A DNA stretch of 64,000 nt, taken from the NCBI GenBank assembly GCA_025677835.1, contig JAIXMR010000098.1, positions 1 to 64,000 of the forward strand, in the 5' to 3' direction. Under the pieces are notes generated by a model. It was not told the origin of the DNA, searched no databases, and saw only the letters and a list, made by a program, of their open reading frames with translations. This DNA comes from Sporodiniella umbellata (taxonomy: Eukaryota > Mucoromycota > Mucoromycetes > Mucorales > Rhizopodaceae). Within the stretch, counting starts at the first letter, position 1. Each line of letters begins with the position of its first letter. Made by a program: the position numbers and the translations under genes. Below, in pieces: positions 11,951 to 23,286 of the stretch.

Positions 11951-12238
11951 TTAGCACATCACTCGGCTGGATTGTACAAGAATAGGCGCTGACGGGTGAC
12001 AATTGCTGGTCAGTGCGGCTTCGTCCTGATCTTCAATTGCAGGGAAAGATTCATACATGACTTCAAAAAGGGTATCTTGTGTTAATCGCTTCTCAGGATC
12101 TTCTATGGGTATCGTGGCAGAAGTAGGGCGTGAGATCATGGACAATAGGTTTTTCATCATGGACGAAAACGAGTTGTGACGTACTCGCTCAGTGTTTTCG
12201 TTATTCATTTGAGTGCTGATGGTGTGTGTAGCGATCAT
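11951..12238 (-). CDS. Small protein of unknown function, copy 1
   Basis: 95-residue ORF beginning MIATHTISTQMNNENTERVR, acidic in its second half (SFPAIEDQDEAA). It is the same as copy 2 at 15834-16121. I recognise no domain; there is no signal peptide or membrane segment. A TATA box and pyrimidine-rich leader lie upstream on the minus strand, supporting a real gene. The two copies sit in the arms of an inverted repeat and are transcribed away from each other. A downstream exon cannot be excluded. Confidence 0.55.
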   Translation of the reverse strand: MIATHTISTQMNNENTERVRHNSFSSMMKNLLSMISRPTSATIPIEDPEKRLTQDTLFEVMYESFPAIEDQDEAALTSNCHPSAPILVQSSRVMC

Positions 12239-12349
12239 TGAGGTAATTATTGATAGTAAGAGTAGTAATGGCGCGATACGGTGTTTTACAAGTAATGTAA
12301 AGAAGATAGAAAAAGATAAAGAGAAAACAAAATCAAAAATAAAGAGAAA

Positions 12350-12358
12350 CTATTTATA
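12350..12358 (-). promoter_or_regulatory. TATA box of copy 1
   Basis: TATAAATAG on the minus strand about 110 bp before the ATG, followed by a T/C-rich leader. It mirrors the box at 15714. Confidence 0.5.
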
Positions 12359-13136
12359 CTTTTCTTTATCCGTAACTGGGTGGTCGTTAGGGAAAAAGAA
12401 TCTTTACTCGTATACCCGATCCAATGATAGAAAAAAAAGCCTGTAAAACAAAACAAAAAAAAAAAAAAAAAGGGCCTGGAACAAACAAAAGCCGTTTTAT
12501 CGATAAAAAGAAAAGACGTTGTACAGCTCGTTTACTTGCAGACCTCTTTTTTTCTTTTTTTTTTTCTTTTTTTCTTTTTTGGCTTTTTCTCGACTGTATT
12601 TTTTTATTGCTCTAAAAAAAAAAGTTACTTTTTCTTTTGGTATACAAAAAAAGAAAGTCAAAGGGAGCGATGACATCAACAAAATGGAACTTGAATGTGA
12701 TCAACTATAGTTGTAGTAGCAGCGTTAATCTTTTTTTGTACTTTATCATCCCTCTACAGGTAACCAATAGAAATCCGCGCAAACAGACGGAAACAAGTGT
12801 CTATCATAAAAAATGGAAATATTTTCCCTGATTGTCGCTGATTTGTCAAAAAAAATATAAAAATATACAAAAAAGCAGCCTTTGCTTCTTTTAGGAATCA
12901 AAAGGAAACAGACTCTTAGTCCCGATAGTTTTTGCTCTTCCCCCCCCTTCAGTCTTTTCTGATACAACAATTTCCCATCACCAACGCTCGTTTTCTCTCA
13001 GTGCCAAAGTCTCACTATTGAAAAAAAAAAAAAAAAAAAAAAAAAAGAAAAGTGAATGATGATGTGATACATGCGTTATACAGGCCACACTTTATTCTCT
13101 GTGTATACAAACATACTTTTCTTAAGGCAACGTCTT

Positions 13137-14935
13137 AAAGTGAACATTTTTTTTTGTAACGAGCTTTACAAAAATAGAGCTGTTTACCCAAGCTGATTTC
13201 TATGAGCTACTCTAATCCACAAGAATGAGACATTACAGACGCTCATCTCACCCGCGTTGGAATTGTCGGTTGTACCCAAACTATTTTTCCTTAACTCAGT
13301 TCTGACTTTTAGTATAGCCATCTTTTTTCTTTGACAAAAAAAAAAAACAATTAAAAGGAACAGTATAGCATTATGTCTTACTGCGCATAAGGAAATACTG
13401 GAAATATATGAACCTATTGCTCTAGGGTATGTTGATACTTCTCCCTATTTTTTTTTTGTTTTTGATTTTTTTGTTCGAATTTGAATATAGAAATGAGAGT
13501 CTTACAAGTGTAAGATTACATATAATATCAGGCTAAGCAAGAAAAAAAAAAGAATGGCCATCATAAATATGTACTGTTGCTTTCTTTCAAAGTTTTAGAG
13601 TAGCTAGATAATCGCACCACTTTTTCTTTGCATCAAATTTACTTTTTGTCTTTTTGTTTTTAAATAAAACAGTTTTGCTAAGTATTTTCTTCGTATAGCA
13701 ACCGAACTACATGCCCGATTTAACAGCTATCTGTTTTAGTTATAGATTCAATTGAGGTATCTTTATAAATAGACAAAAAGATGGGGCAGCAAATCTGAAA
13801 AAAGCCGATCATCGCAAACGATAGCAGTTTTGTAGCCTTTACTTACTACAATTACTTTCTAGTGAATGCGAAGACCAACAAGCGCGTATTGAGAAAACTA
13901 AATGTTGTTGAAAAAAAAGAGAAATGTATGCTTTCTCCTCCCTTAATATAACTGAACTATGTTTATGAACGGTACTAAAAAAAAACGGTACTAAAGGAGA
14001 TAGGACAGAATTTAAGGATATCACACTGGAACCATAGTTCATGACCCCAAGAAAAAAAATAAGAGGGTAGCTTTTTTAGTGTACATCGATTTACATCCTA
14101 CTTTAGCATACCAACCCAAAAAATCATAGCTATGGTAAACATGATGGAAATAAACAAAAAAAAGGGGGAGGGGGGGTCCTTTAGACTTACTGATTAGTCA
14201 TTATCCTAAACATATTAGTTTTCTTGTTTGAGAGAAAACGTAAAATCGCATAATATGTATACAAAAGCTTTTCGATTCTTACTATTTAAACATAGTGTGC
14301 TTCTACTGTTTAAGTGTCAGGGCGATTAAGGTACCAGAGATTCTTCTTAAAGCTATTGCGTTGATACCGGCTTGAAACTAAGAAGTCGCTTCAGCCGGTC
14401 TTGATTTGCAAGTTTATAACAAAAAGGGCATACCCCACATGAGACGAACTCATAATGACGGCACAATATTTATTAAAAAAAAATATATATGCGCATTTAC
14501 ATGTAAATCATATTAAGCTGCTTTTTGAGAGCGCTTGATCGTATGTTCTTCATTTTTCTTTTTTCTTTTTGTACGTGTGAGAAAAATAGCTCATAAGACA
14601 GGCTATTATGTGCTACTTGTCAATGTAAAGAAACTGGGCCTTGTGTCGATAGCATACAAGTTTAAAGTTTTCAAAAAGGCTCTAGTAAATGATTTAAAGC
14701 TAGTAAAAGCAACATTCATGTTCTCAAATTGTATTTCATTGTTACGCACATACTCTGTATTCCTTCGTATCATTAAAAACAGGAAGTACTAATGGAGCTA
14801 AGACTCATGGCTTCCAAAGCTATAAGCTGTCTAGTACTGGTATTTAAGAAAGATCTTGATCCAGTCAAGGAACAGCGGTTGCAGCGACTTTATGTGTACA
14901 CAGATATGTTTTCTGTCTTAAGATGTAGGAAAAAG
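13137..14935. other. Spacer between inverted-repeat arms
   Basis: 1.8 kb with no recognisable gene. Short frames at 13839-14042 (minus) and 14535-14792 (plus) lack domains and have biased composition. Transcription of the small gene copies points outward from this spacer. Confidence 0.6.
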
Positions 14936-15713
14936 AAGACGTTGCCTTAAGAAAAGTATGTTTGTATACACAGAGAATAAAGTGTGGCCTGTATAACGCA
15001 TGTATCACATCATCATTCACTTTTCTTTTTTTTTTTTTTTTTTTTTTTTTTCAATAGTGAGACTTTGGCACTGAGAGAAAACGAGCGTTGGTGATGGGAA
15101 ATTGTTGTATCAGAAAAGACTGAAGGGGGGGGAAGAGCAAAAACTATCGGGACTAAGAGTCTGTTTCCTTTTGATTCCTAAAAGAAGCAAAGGCTGCTTT
15201 TTTGTATATTTTTATATTTTTTTTGACAAATCAGCGACAATCAGGGAAAATATTTCCATTTTTTATGATAGACACTTGTTTCCGTCTGTTTGCGCGGATT
15301 TCTATTGGTTACCTGTAGAGGGATGATAAAGTACAAAAAAAGATTAACGCTGCTACTACAACTATAGTTGATCACATTCAAGTTCCATTTTGTTGATGTC
15401 ATCGCTCCCTTTGACTTTCTTTTTTTGTATACCAAAAGAAAAAGTAACTTTTTTTTTTAGAGCAATAAAAAAATACAGTCGAGAAAAAGCCAAAAAAGAA
15501 AAAAAGAAAAAAAAAAAGAAAAAAAGAGGTCTGCAAGTAAACGAGCTGTACAACGTCTTTTCTTTTTATCGATAAAACGGCTTTTGTTTGTTCCAGGCCC
15601 TTTTTTTTTTTTTTTTTGTTTTGTTTTACAGGCTTTTTTTTCTATCATTGGATCGGGTATACGAGTAAAGATTCTTTTTCCCTAACGACCACCCAGTTAC
15701 GGATAAAGAAAAG

Positions 15714-15722
15714 TATAAATAG
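15714..15722 (+). promoter_or_regulatory. TATA box of copy 2
   Basis: TATAAATAG 111 bp upstream of the ATG at 15834, followed by a T/C-rich leader (TTTCTCTTTATTTTT and similar). This arrangement is common for fungal genes. Confidence 0.55.
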
Positions 15723-15833
15723 TTTCTCTTTATTTTTGATTTTGTTTTCTCTTTATCTTTTTCTATCTTCTTTACATTACTTGTAAAACACCGTATCGCG
15801 CCATTACTACTCTTACTATCAATAATTACCTCA

Positions 15834-16121
15834 ATGATCGCTACACACACCATCAGCACTCAAATGAATAACGAAAACACTGAGCGAGTACGTCACAACT
15901 CGTTTTCGTCCATGATGAAAAACCTATTGTCCATGATCTCACGCCCTACTTCTGCCACGATACCCATAGAAGATCCTGAGAAGCGATTAACACAAGATAC
16001 CCTTTTTGAAGTCATGTATGAATCTTTCCCTGCAATTGAAGATCAGGACGAAGCCGCACTGACCAGCAATTGTCACCCGTCAGCGCCTATTCTTGTACAA
16101 TCCAGCCGAGTGATGTGCTAA
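15834..16121 (+). CDS. Small protein of unknown function, copy 2
   Basis: Same 95-residue protein as 11951-12238, in the opposite orientation. The two predicted proteins show no difference, which points to a very young duplication or ongoing conversion. Features are as for copy 1: a polar, Ser/Thr-rich N-half and an acidic C-half. No function is assigned. Confidence 0.55.
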   Translation: MIATHTISTQMNNENTERVRHNSFSSMMKNLLSMISRPTSATIPIEDPEKRLTQDTLFEVMYESFPAIEDQDEAALTSNCHPSAPILVQSSRVMC

Positions 16122-16139
16122 TGGGCTATCTGCACCTAC

Positions 16140-16173
<34 letters not shown>

Positions 16174-16494
16174 ATTTCTCTCTCTCTCTCTCTTTTTTTT
16201 TTTTTCCTTTACCCAAACTTTCTGTATGTATTATAATCTCTGTATACCAATCCCCCTTTAATGTATGAATACAAAACGTATATATATATATATACTTGCA
16301 CATAATAAGCAAATAAATTTGACATTCTCTTTTTGCTTCCTCTCCTACTCTCTTTTTTTTTTTTTTTATTTCTGTTGTTATCTATAGAGCACAGTGTGTG
16401 TGCATCTATCTATCTATCTATCTATCTATCTATATATATATATATATATATATATGGGTATAAAGCGAGATGTGTCTGCCGACTAGTTTCTACA

Positions 16495-18648
16495 ATGCGC
16501 ATGTACAGTAAGATTGACAAGAAACTAACAGACTACTCGCCCTCCTTAGAATAAAACCTTTTGTTTCCAGGTATTAACAAAATATTAATGTCAAAAGGTT
16601 AAAAAAAAAAAAAAAAAGTGATCTGTTTTTGGACTCTTTCTCTTTTCCTTAAGGTAACTGTTTGTGGTTCTTGTGTTTAAATGACGTAAACTATTTGATA
16701 AGAAAGAGCTAGTAGTAGAAGCACTTTTTTTTTTTTTTTTTGGATCCATAGTAGATTGGACTCGTTTACGTAATAAAGTCCATGCCTTCACAAGATCTTG
16801 TATTGGAAAACCTATCAAGCCAGTGCAAACACCCACTAAACAAAATCGCCGCTTGAATATGTCTAGCATGGATTTCCCTCACTCCAAGCGGCTGTAATAA
16901 TGATTTGTGTGCCTTGTCAAATGATGCAAAATGAAGTGTGCTTCCTATGCGCTTTTTGAAAACACATTACGCCTTTGAACATCCTCTTCTTTTAAAGTCA
17001 GCACAGGAGTGTGTCTTAAGAGCTTTTGTTTTATGCATCGATACAAGACTACTATCGTCAAACAATCATTAGAATTCGTAAGCTGTATTGTCAGCAGCTA
17101 CATTTTTTTTTTTTTTTTTTTTTGAGGAGATTACAACTGTAGAGTTTGGGTAAAGAACCGTTATCTGATCCCGTTTTATTCTGAGTCTCTTTCATTTACT
17201 CAACTCCTTTTACTCTTTAAAAACAGCTGCTGTTCATTCTCGGAAGCTTTGGTTTAGGACGACTGGAGTCGTTTGTGGCCAACAAGGTGCGCAGGTGTTT
17301 CTAAGGACTCTCGTTTTTTTTTGAATCCGGTTTCTTGTCACACCTTCTAGGCAATTGACATGACATTATGCTAAAGTAAGATAGAGGTTGATTGAAAGAA
17401 TACCTAAGGTTAACGCTCTGTAAGTATGTAGAGTGTCGAGTAAAGTTCTTTGGTTGATAAACCAGTTTCTTTTTTTAAAAGAAAAAAAAAACGCAAGTTG
17501 AGTGTGAGAAGCACGCTAACGATTTTACACAAAAGCGCAAAGTATTCAAAGGAAAGAAAAGTTGCTGTGTGAGAGCAGGAATCGAGCTATTTAGAGCCAC
17601 ATGTCTATATAACCACAATCATTCTTTTGTCATTTTATTTAGAGAATTAGCTTTTTAGTAAGCATTTTTTTTTTTTTAGGGTGAAGCACATTGATATAGC
17701 ACATTAGTTCAGAAATCGGGGGATAAGGTGGGAATACGATCCGAATCCTATTTCTTATTTACACCAGCTCTTTTTCAATGCCCGTTTTCTCCTCAACACT
17801 AAGCCCAGAGGTCCTTATTGTTCAACCAGAAAAGCATTAGTTGAGATTATCTCATCCTGAGTCATTTGTTGTCTATGTACCAAGTGCTGTTGTGACGACA
17901 TGTTGCTTGATCCCAATCACTGTCTCCTTGAGTGGCTAAGCAACACTGTCAACAGTCTCTTGGATGCATGTTAACCATGTTGTATGATGTCATACGAGAT
18001 CAATTGGATGTGAAAGACACACAAAAGATGTCAAAAAAGCTTAAAAAAGAAAAAAAAAAGGGGGAGAGCTCGATTTGTCCAACAAGAGATAAATAGGTAC
18101 CCTTGGTTTTCAGTTTTGTTTTTTAAAAAAAAAAGCCTTTAAAATAAAAAGGGAAACGTTGGTGGGTGCAGATTGATACGGTATGTTTGAGACAAAGGTC
18201 ACTGAGAAGGGTCAATCCAGACCACAGATCAAACAAGGCCAGACTCCGAACCGATAGACACAACCTCTTCTTGCAGGTCTAGACTATGGGAGTAACAGAG
18301 TAGTAGTGACGTGCTCGGGAGTCTAGATCTTGTCTATGGACAATTTCTTTTGATATAAGAGAGTTGAGGTTGTTATTTTTATTTCTTTTCTTTTTTTTCC
18401 CCCTTTTTTTTTTTTTTAGGCTCTTTTGTTTTCTGTAAGTCTTCCTCTATAGAGCTGTAGCCATATTACTATAGACCGGATAGAGTTTTTCTTTGCTAGA
18501 GCACATTTGTTCTTATTATTGACAGAAAACCTGCAGTTATTGCGGAATATGAGTGGCGAAAAAATGAGTCATCAAACAAAAAGGCAAATAAAAGAGAGTG
18601 TCTTTATGGCTAAACCTCTTTTTTCTTTTTTTTTTTTTAAAAAAAAAG
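16495..18648. other. Intergenic, one doubtful small ORF
   Basis: Mostly non-coding with homopolymers. A minus-strand frame at 16591-16869 (MLDIFKRRFCLVGVCTGLIG start, then polylysine) has a hydrophobic N-terminal stretch but ends in homopolymer-encoded residues, and I do not treat it as a confident gene. The 3' part precedes the ACT-domain gene; a T-run followed by an A-run sits directly before its ATG. Confidence 0.5.
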
Positions 18649-19059
18649 ATGAGTTACCAAATTCAGTTGATTGCATTGTCTGAGCAATTCTCAGTGCATC
18701 AATACGATCGAGATTTTAAATTGAATCCTTGTATTTTAGACCAAGTATCGTGGTATACGGTCTCCAAGACACGGTCAGAACTGTCATTGATTGTACCCAG
18801 CGACTATTGTTTGCCCGATCCGCAGCCCAAGAAAACAGAGTCAGGCTGGTGTATGTTTCAAGTAGATGCTCAAATGGACTTTGGCTTGGTCGGCATCTTG
18901 GCTAGGATAGTGTCTCCATTAAAGGAAGGGGCCATTCCGGTCTTTGTCGTAAGCACTTTTGACACAGACTATGTGATGGTAAAACAAGACAATTGGAATG
19001 AAGCACAGGCTATTTTGAATAGACAGGAAGGAATTGCGGTAACACAAGAAACCCAATAG
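18649..19059 (+). CDS. ACT-domain protein (CASTOR-like ACT_7 type)
   Basis: 136 residues from the ATG at 18649. The open frame extends upstream to 18598, but that part is encoded by T/A homopolymers (LFFLFFFLKKK) and is better read as leader. The sequence fits small ACT-fold proteins: an N-terminal half with VSWYTVSKTRSELSLIVP, then the core CMFQVDAQMDFGLVGILARI and VFVVSTFDTDYVMVK. The latter resembles the ligand-binding ACT half shared by CASTOR and related small fungal proteins. By family it probably binds an amino acid and may sense or regulate. It has no catalytic domain. Single exon. Confidence 0.72.
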   Translation: MSYQIQLIALSEQFSVHQYDRDFKLNPCILDQVSWYTVSKTRSELSLIVPSDYCLPDPQPKKTESGWCMFQVDAQMDFGLVGILARIVSPLKEGAIPVFVVSTFDTDYVMVKQDNWNEAQAILNRQEGIAVTQETQ

Positions 19060-19198
19060 ATTTAAACGAGTAAAAATGTCAAGAAACCATAATCGAAAGC
19101 TTCACCCAATAAAAAAAAATTAAAATTAAATCATATACGCACCCACCCACACACACACACACTCTCTCTCTTTCTGTTGATAAAAGAAAAAAAAAATA

Positions 19199-19944
19199 AT
19201 GAATCATCCTTACTACCCTAAAGATACCCAGCTATGGAATTACATTCCAAATGACAAAAGTACGTTGGAGTTGATTGTAACGTTTGGCAGTCTTGTTGTT
19301 TTTATCAACGGGTTGTTTTATTATCGCTGGGGACAACACTCGGGTTCACCTTTTAAATTCTCCTGGTTTGTTACCTGTGCCTGGTTACATTGCGGTTTTG
19401 AACTTTATTATATTCTTAATGTCGGTCGCTTGCCAGCTCAGAATTCTTTATGGGCACAACTTTGGAAAGAGTATGGGAAAGGGGATTCTCGTTATATGAT
19501 AGTTGACAACGAATTGCTTGTTATGGAGATCATGACCACTGTAAATGTTCTTTCTCTCTTTCTTTGAACGAAACACTTAAAATAGTATAGGTTATTTATG
19601 GACCTCTTTGTATCCTGACAGCTTATTTTGTCGTATTGAAATCAAAACAACAATACGTGTTTCAACTGATAGTCTCTGTCTGTCATATGGCAAGCTGTAT
19701 TCATTACTATCTTGCAGAGCTACCTAACGCTTCTCATTGCGATCCAAGTCCTATCTATTTCTGGGGTTATTTTGTACTGATGAACGCACCTTGGATTATC
19801 GTAAAATTTCAAAAAAAAAAAACCTGATGACTTTCTAACTTTTATAAAAAAAAAAAAAAAAAAAAGGTGCCTGCTATGTGTATTATCCAATCCTATAAGC
19901 ATATTCAACGCGCTTTCGAAACAAAAGACAAGATCAAGCAATAG
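19199..19944 (+). CDS. EBP-type sterol delta8-delta7 isomerase
   Basis: Three exons: 19199-19540, 19591-19800 and 19867-19944, giving 209 residues. Introns are 50 and 66 nt, GT-AG; the second has a CTAAC branch motif and a long A-run before its AG. The protein matches the emopamil-binding (EXPERA) family of ER sterol isomerases: HPYYP near the N-terminus, WLHCGFE, KEYGKGDSRY, VMEIMTT, then YGPL and MNAPWIIVP. His64, Glu68, Glu110 and Thr113 sit where human EBP has His76, Glu80, Glu122 and Thr125, a constant offset of 12; Asn179 and Trp182 follow. It should be a four- to five-helix ER membrane protein acting in sterol synthesis. Many fungi use the unrelated ERG2 enzyme for this step. Length and all key residues fit an active enzyme. 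Confidence 0.88.
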
Positions 19945-20634
19945 TCAAAGAGAGTCATTTGAGGCGACTATCACCTTGTATGCATATTGATTGATCTTGA
20001 ATGGAGTTTAGAATATATATATATATATACATATACATACATACATATTTTGAAAAAGCTATTTGATACCCGTAAAAGGTTACTTATGTTGAAATCCCCT
20101 CTCCCTTTGTACATATATATATATAATATAAACGCACAACCGATGGGCAGTAAGAGACGTAAGAGGATTGTCCAGCGGAGAACGAACTGTGCTACATTCC
20201 AACCTTAGACCCTGACAAAGATCTAAACAGAGGGTTTTCTTTTTTAAGACAGTCTTTATTGTAATGACACTTTTGAGTGAAAGAGTCATAGCGGTCTATT
20301 TATGCACACATTAGTCCACTAACTAGATGGTATTCAATATTCTGCATATCAAAATAGAAAATGGAGGGTTTTTTTTATTTCATTTTCCCCTTTTTTAGTA
20401 TAGGAGCCTGTGTCGATCTCTATGATAGCTTACTTGTGATTCTACCACATCAAGTATGATTTGCGGTTGTTTTCTAAAAAGAAAAAGAAAAAGAAAAAAA
20501 AAGATTTCCACAGGCTTTTGATGATGATTACTTTCATTCTTTATAGAATGGATCTTTTTTTTTTTTTTTTTTTGGGGAATTGTTGTCTTTCCCCCCCCTT
20601 TTTTTTTCTTTTCCTTTTCTTTCTTTATATTCTA

Positions 20635-20665
<31 letters not shown>

Positions 20666-20715
20666 TCCAAAAAAGAAATAAAAGCTATTTTGATTTTGTT
20701 TTGATTTTCTGTAAA

Positions 20716-22083
20716 ATGGGAAATCTATCATCTAAACGAAAAAAAAATGCCCGACGTAGTATTGTAAGATCAGAGAATGCAGAAAATGAGGTCTCTATGG
20801 CAACAGCCACCTCAGTAAATTCGATTTTGATCCATACCAGACAGTATCCATCAGAGACGCGCGAAGGATCTGTGTACAGTAATCACCAGTCCACATTCTA
20901 TTCACAAACACAACTCACTACAAACTCTACACGTTCCTTTGGTTCGAATCTGGATATTGACGAGTGTATTCATCGTCTGCTGGAAGTCGGCTCTAGATAT
21001 AAAGTACCTAAATCGATCTGCTTTAGAAACTCAGAAATCGTAGCTATCTGTAGAGCTGCACAACAAGTCTTTCTCAGTCAGCCAGTAAGTCAATGGGGGA
21101 GGGAGGGATGTAGAGCGAGACTAAAGAAAAAAAAAAAAAAAAGAGCTTGATTGAGCTCACAGCGCCTGTCAAGATCTTGGGTGATATTCATGGTCAGTAT
21201 CAAGATCTGGTGCGATTGTTTGAAATGGTAGGGAAGAAGGTTACAGTCCAGACTAATGATTTAGAGTGGCTATCCACCTGATTCAAACTACCTGCTTTTA
21301 GGAGATTACGTGGATCGAGGCAAACAAAGCTTGGAGACGATTCTATTGTTGTTTTGCTACAAGATCAAGTACCCAGAAAACTTTTTCTTGTTGCGTGGAA
21401 ACCATGAATGTGCCAATGTGACGAGAGTGTATGGTTTTTACGATGAGTGCAAACGGAGAACAAACACAAAGGTCTGGAAGACGTTTATCGATGTTTTCAA
21501 TACGTTGCCGATCGCTGCCCTGGTGGCCAATAAGATCTTTTGCGTCCATGGCGGTCTAAGCCCGTCGTTAGAGTCCATGGACGATGTCCGGAACATTGTA
21601 CGACCCACAGACGTACCCGAGTATGGTTTATTGAACGATCTGGTCTGGTCTGATCCCTCGGATACCGCAGTGAGCTGGGAAGAAAACGAACGTGGTGTCT
21701 CTTTCTGCTTTGGGAAACGGATCGTAAATGAGTTTCTGGCGAAACACGACCTGGATCTGGTCTGTCGCGCTCATATGGTGGTAGAGGACGGTTATCAGTT
21801 CTTTAACGAACGTACGCTAGTCACGGTCTTTAGCGCTCCCAACTACTGTGGCGAATTTGATAACTTTGGCGCGGTCATGAGTATTAACGAAGAGCTCTTG
21901 TGTAGTTTTGAGCTCTTGACACCTCTTGAGCACCCTTCCGCTCTCGTTTTACAAGAGGCTAAAAAAAACAAAGGAAGAAGACCAAGGTAAAACATCTATC
22001 CTTCCATCTCTCATTAAAAACCGCGATTCTTTAGTCCGCCTGTGATCGTCGCTCCTCCAGAAGAAACAACAACTGTGGACTAG
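20716..22083 (+). CDS. PPZ-like Ser/Thr protein phosphatase
   Basis: Four exons: 20716-21084, 21144-21227, 21265-21986 and 22035-22083, giving 407 residues. Introns are 59, 37 and 48 nt and all phases agree. It starts [10 protein letters not shown], a fitting N-myristoylation signal as in yeast Ppz1, followed by about 90 polar Ser/Thr-rich residues. A PP1-like catalytic core of about 300 residues follows: GDIHG (136-140), GDYVDRG (164-170), RGNHE (195-199), [16 protein letters not shown] and [11 protein letters not shown]. The sequence around [17 protein letters not shown] is closer to PPZ than to PP1 as I recall them. The family acts at the membrane in cation homeostasis and cell integrity. 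The N-terminal extension is short compared with yeast Ppz1 (about 340 residues). The start is set by the myristoylation motif; the frame is open further upstream only through homopolymers. Confidence 0.88.
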
Positions 22084-22181
22084 AAACAGATGGCAATGCG
22101 TATGCCTCTCTCTCTCTCTCTCTCCAGCACCTCTTCTTTCTATTAACACACACATACACATATACACATACATACACGCGC

Positions 22182-22219
<38 letters not shown>

Positions 22220-23251
22220 CTTTCTTTCCATCTTCATTGACCCATTTAGTGTTTTGGATTATAGGGCTCTCTTTTCAAAAGTAAAGTCGTGTTTTGATCA
22301 CACACAGGCTTTGCTTTCTTTTGCTAGCCACTTGAGCTCAGGTCGTTCTTTAACAACTAAGAATAAGCTTTTTTATTATTATTATTATTGTTATTATTAT
22401 TATTATTATTATTATTAACGTGCATAGAAAGTATATGTTATGTAGGCTTTACTATAAAACGCCTCTGTCTATAGTGTTCCAGTTGTATACATAAGTCAAC
22501 ACAGACTTCTTTTGGTGTGTTGTCTTTACTTTAGACATTGAAAAGGTCTGTGAGGTACCTTTTTTAGATCTCCTCACAAAGACATAGTTTGTATCACCCA
22601 TTAAGCTTTCTAATTAGCAGCGTGATTCTAAAGTGACCAGAAGAACCTAGACGACCACGTGAATAAAGTATTCTCTACACTCCTTTAATACAAAGATGTT
22701 TTTTTTTCTCCGCTTCTTCTTTTAGGTTGTTTAACAGAAATAGAAAAAAAAAAAAAAAAAACAGGGAGATAATGCTCTATGCGCTTTCTCCCCAAAATTC
22801 TATACACAAGGCTGTTCTTACTCTCCACGTTTTTTAATATTTATTAGTCAACGTTTATTCGTTGTCGTTTAATCTTACGTTGGGTAAAAAAAAAAAAAAA
22901 AAAAAAAAAAACAAACTAGATTCACTTTGGAATAACAAGTGTCGATGAGCAACCTTTTCTTTTTTAGACCCCTCTCCCCCTGCAGATGCCTATAGACTTG
23001 AATATTTACATTCTGTTTACTTTCCTTTCAATTTCGCCCTAAGCAAGTCTTGTTTGTTGCGCATGTCGTTTGAATTCCAAAAAAAAAAAAACTGTCTCGC
23101 TTAGGTGAACGGCAGGGAGAGAAAGAGAGAATATGTGTGAGTTTGAAATAAAAATAAAAATAAAAGGTGAGTAAATTTGGTGTTACTCCCATATTTAATT
23201 CTATAGTATTTGAGTCTTTCTTTTTTATTTCTCTTTTTCTCTCTTTTTTTT

Positions 23252-23286
<35 letters not shown>

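Larger units (their letters stand above)
11581..13136. repeat. Large inverted repeat, left arm (1.56 kb)
   Basis: Reverse complement of 14936-16494, nearly base for base. The outer end TGTAGAAACTAGTCGG pairs with CCGACTAGTTTCTACA at 16479-16494; the inner end GGCAACGTCTT pairs with AAGACGTTGCC at 14936. The arms differ by about 3 bp in length, explained by microsatellite slippage in (TA)n and A-runs. The arm holds a complete small gene, (TA)n at 11620-11644 followed by (GATA)n to about 11671, and several homopolymers. No target-site duplication flanks the structure. Confidence 0.95.
14936..16494. repeat. Large inverted repeat, right arm
   Basis: Partner of 11581-13136. Identity is near-complete apart from length differences in (TA)n, (GATA)n and A/T runs. 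Sequence outside 16494 does not match sequence outside 11581. Confidence 0.95.

Noticed and set aside
12424..12710. Poly-Lys/poly-Phe frames in the inverted-repeat arms
   Set aside because: Homopolymer-driven and present on both strands; no coding bias.
11581..16494. Large inverted repeat as a foldback transposon
   Set aside because: No target-site duplication at the outer ends, no transposase, and the arms contain an ordinary gene with its promoter; an inverted segmental duplication is simpler.
17560..17640. tRNA-like B-box (GCTCGATTCCTGC on the minus strand)
   Set aside because: No matching A-box, acceptor stem or anticodon arm could be drawn.
20461..20715. N-terminal extension of the PPZ-like phosphatase
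   Set aside because: The extension is T/A homopolymer and (TA)n; the MGNLSS myristoylation start at 20716 is much better supported.
22084..22430. Microsatellite block as a centromere- or telomere-like repeat
   Set aside because: Only mixed short CT, CA, TA and TTA runs; no telomeric unit or higher-order array.
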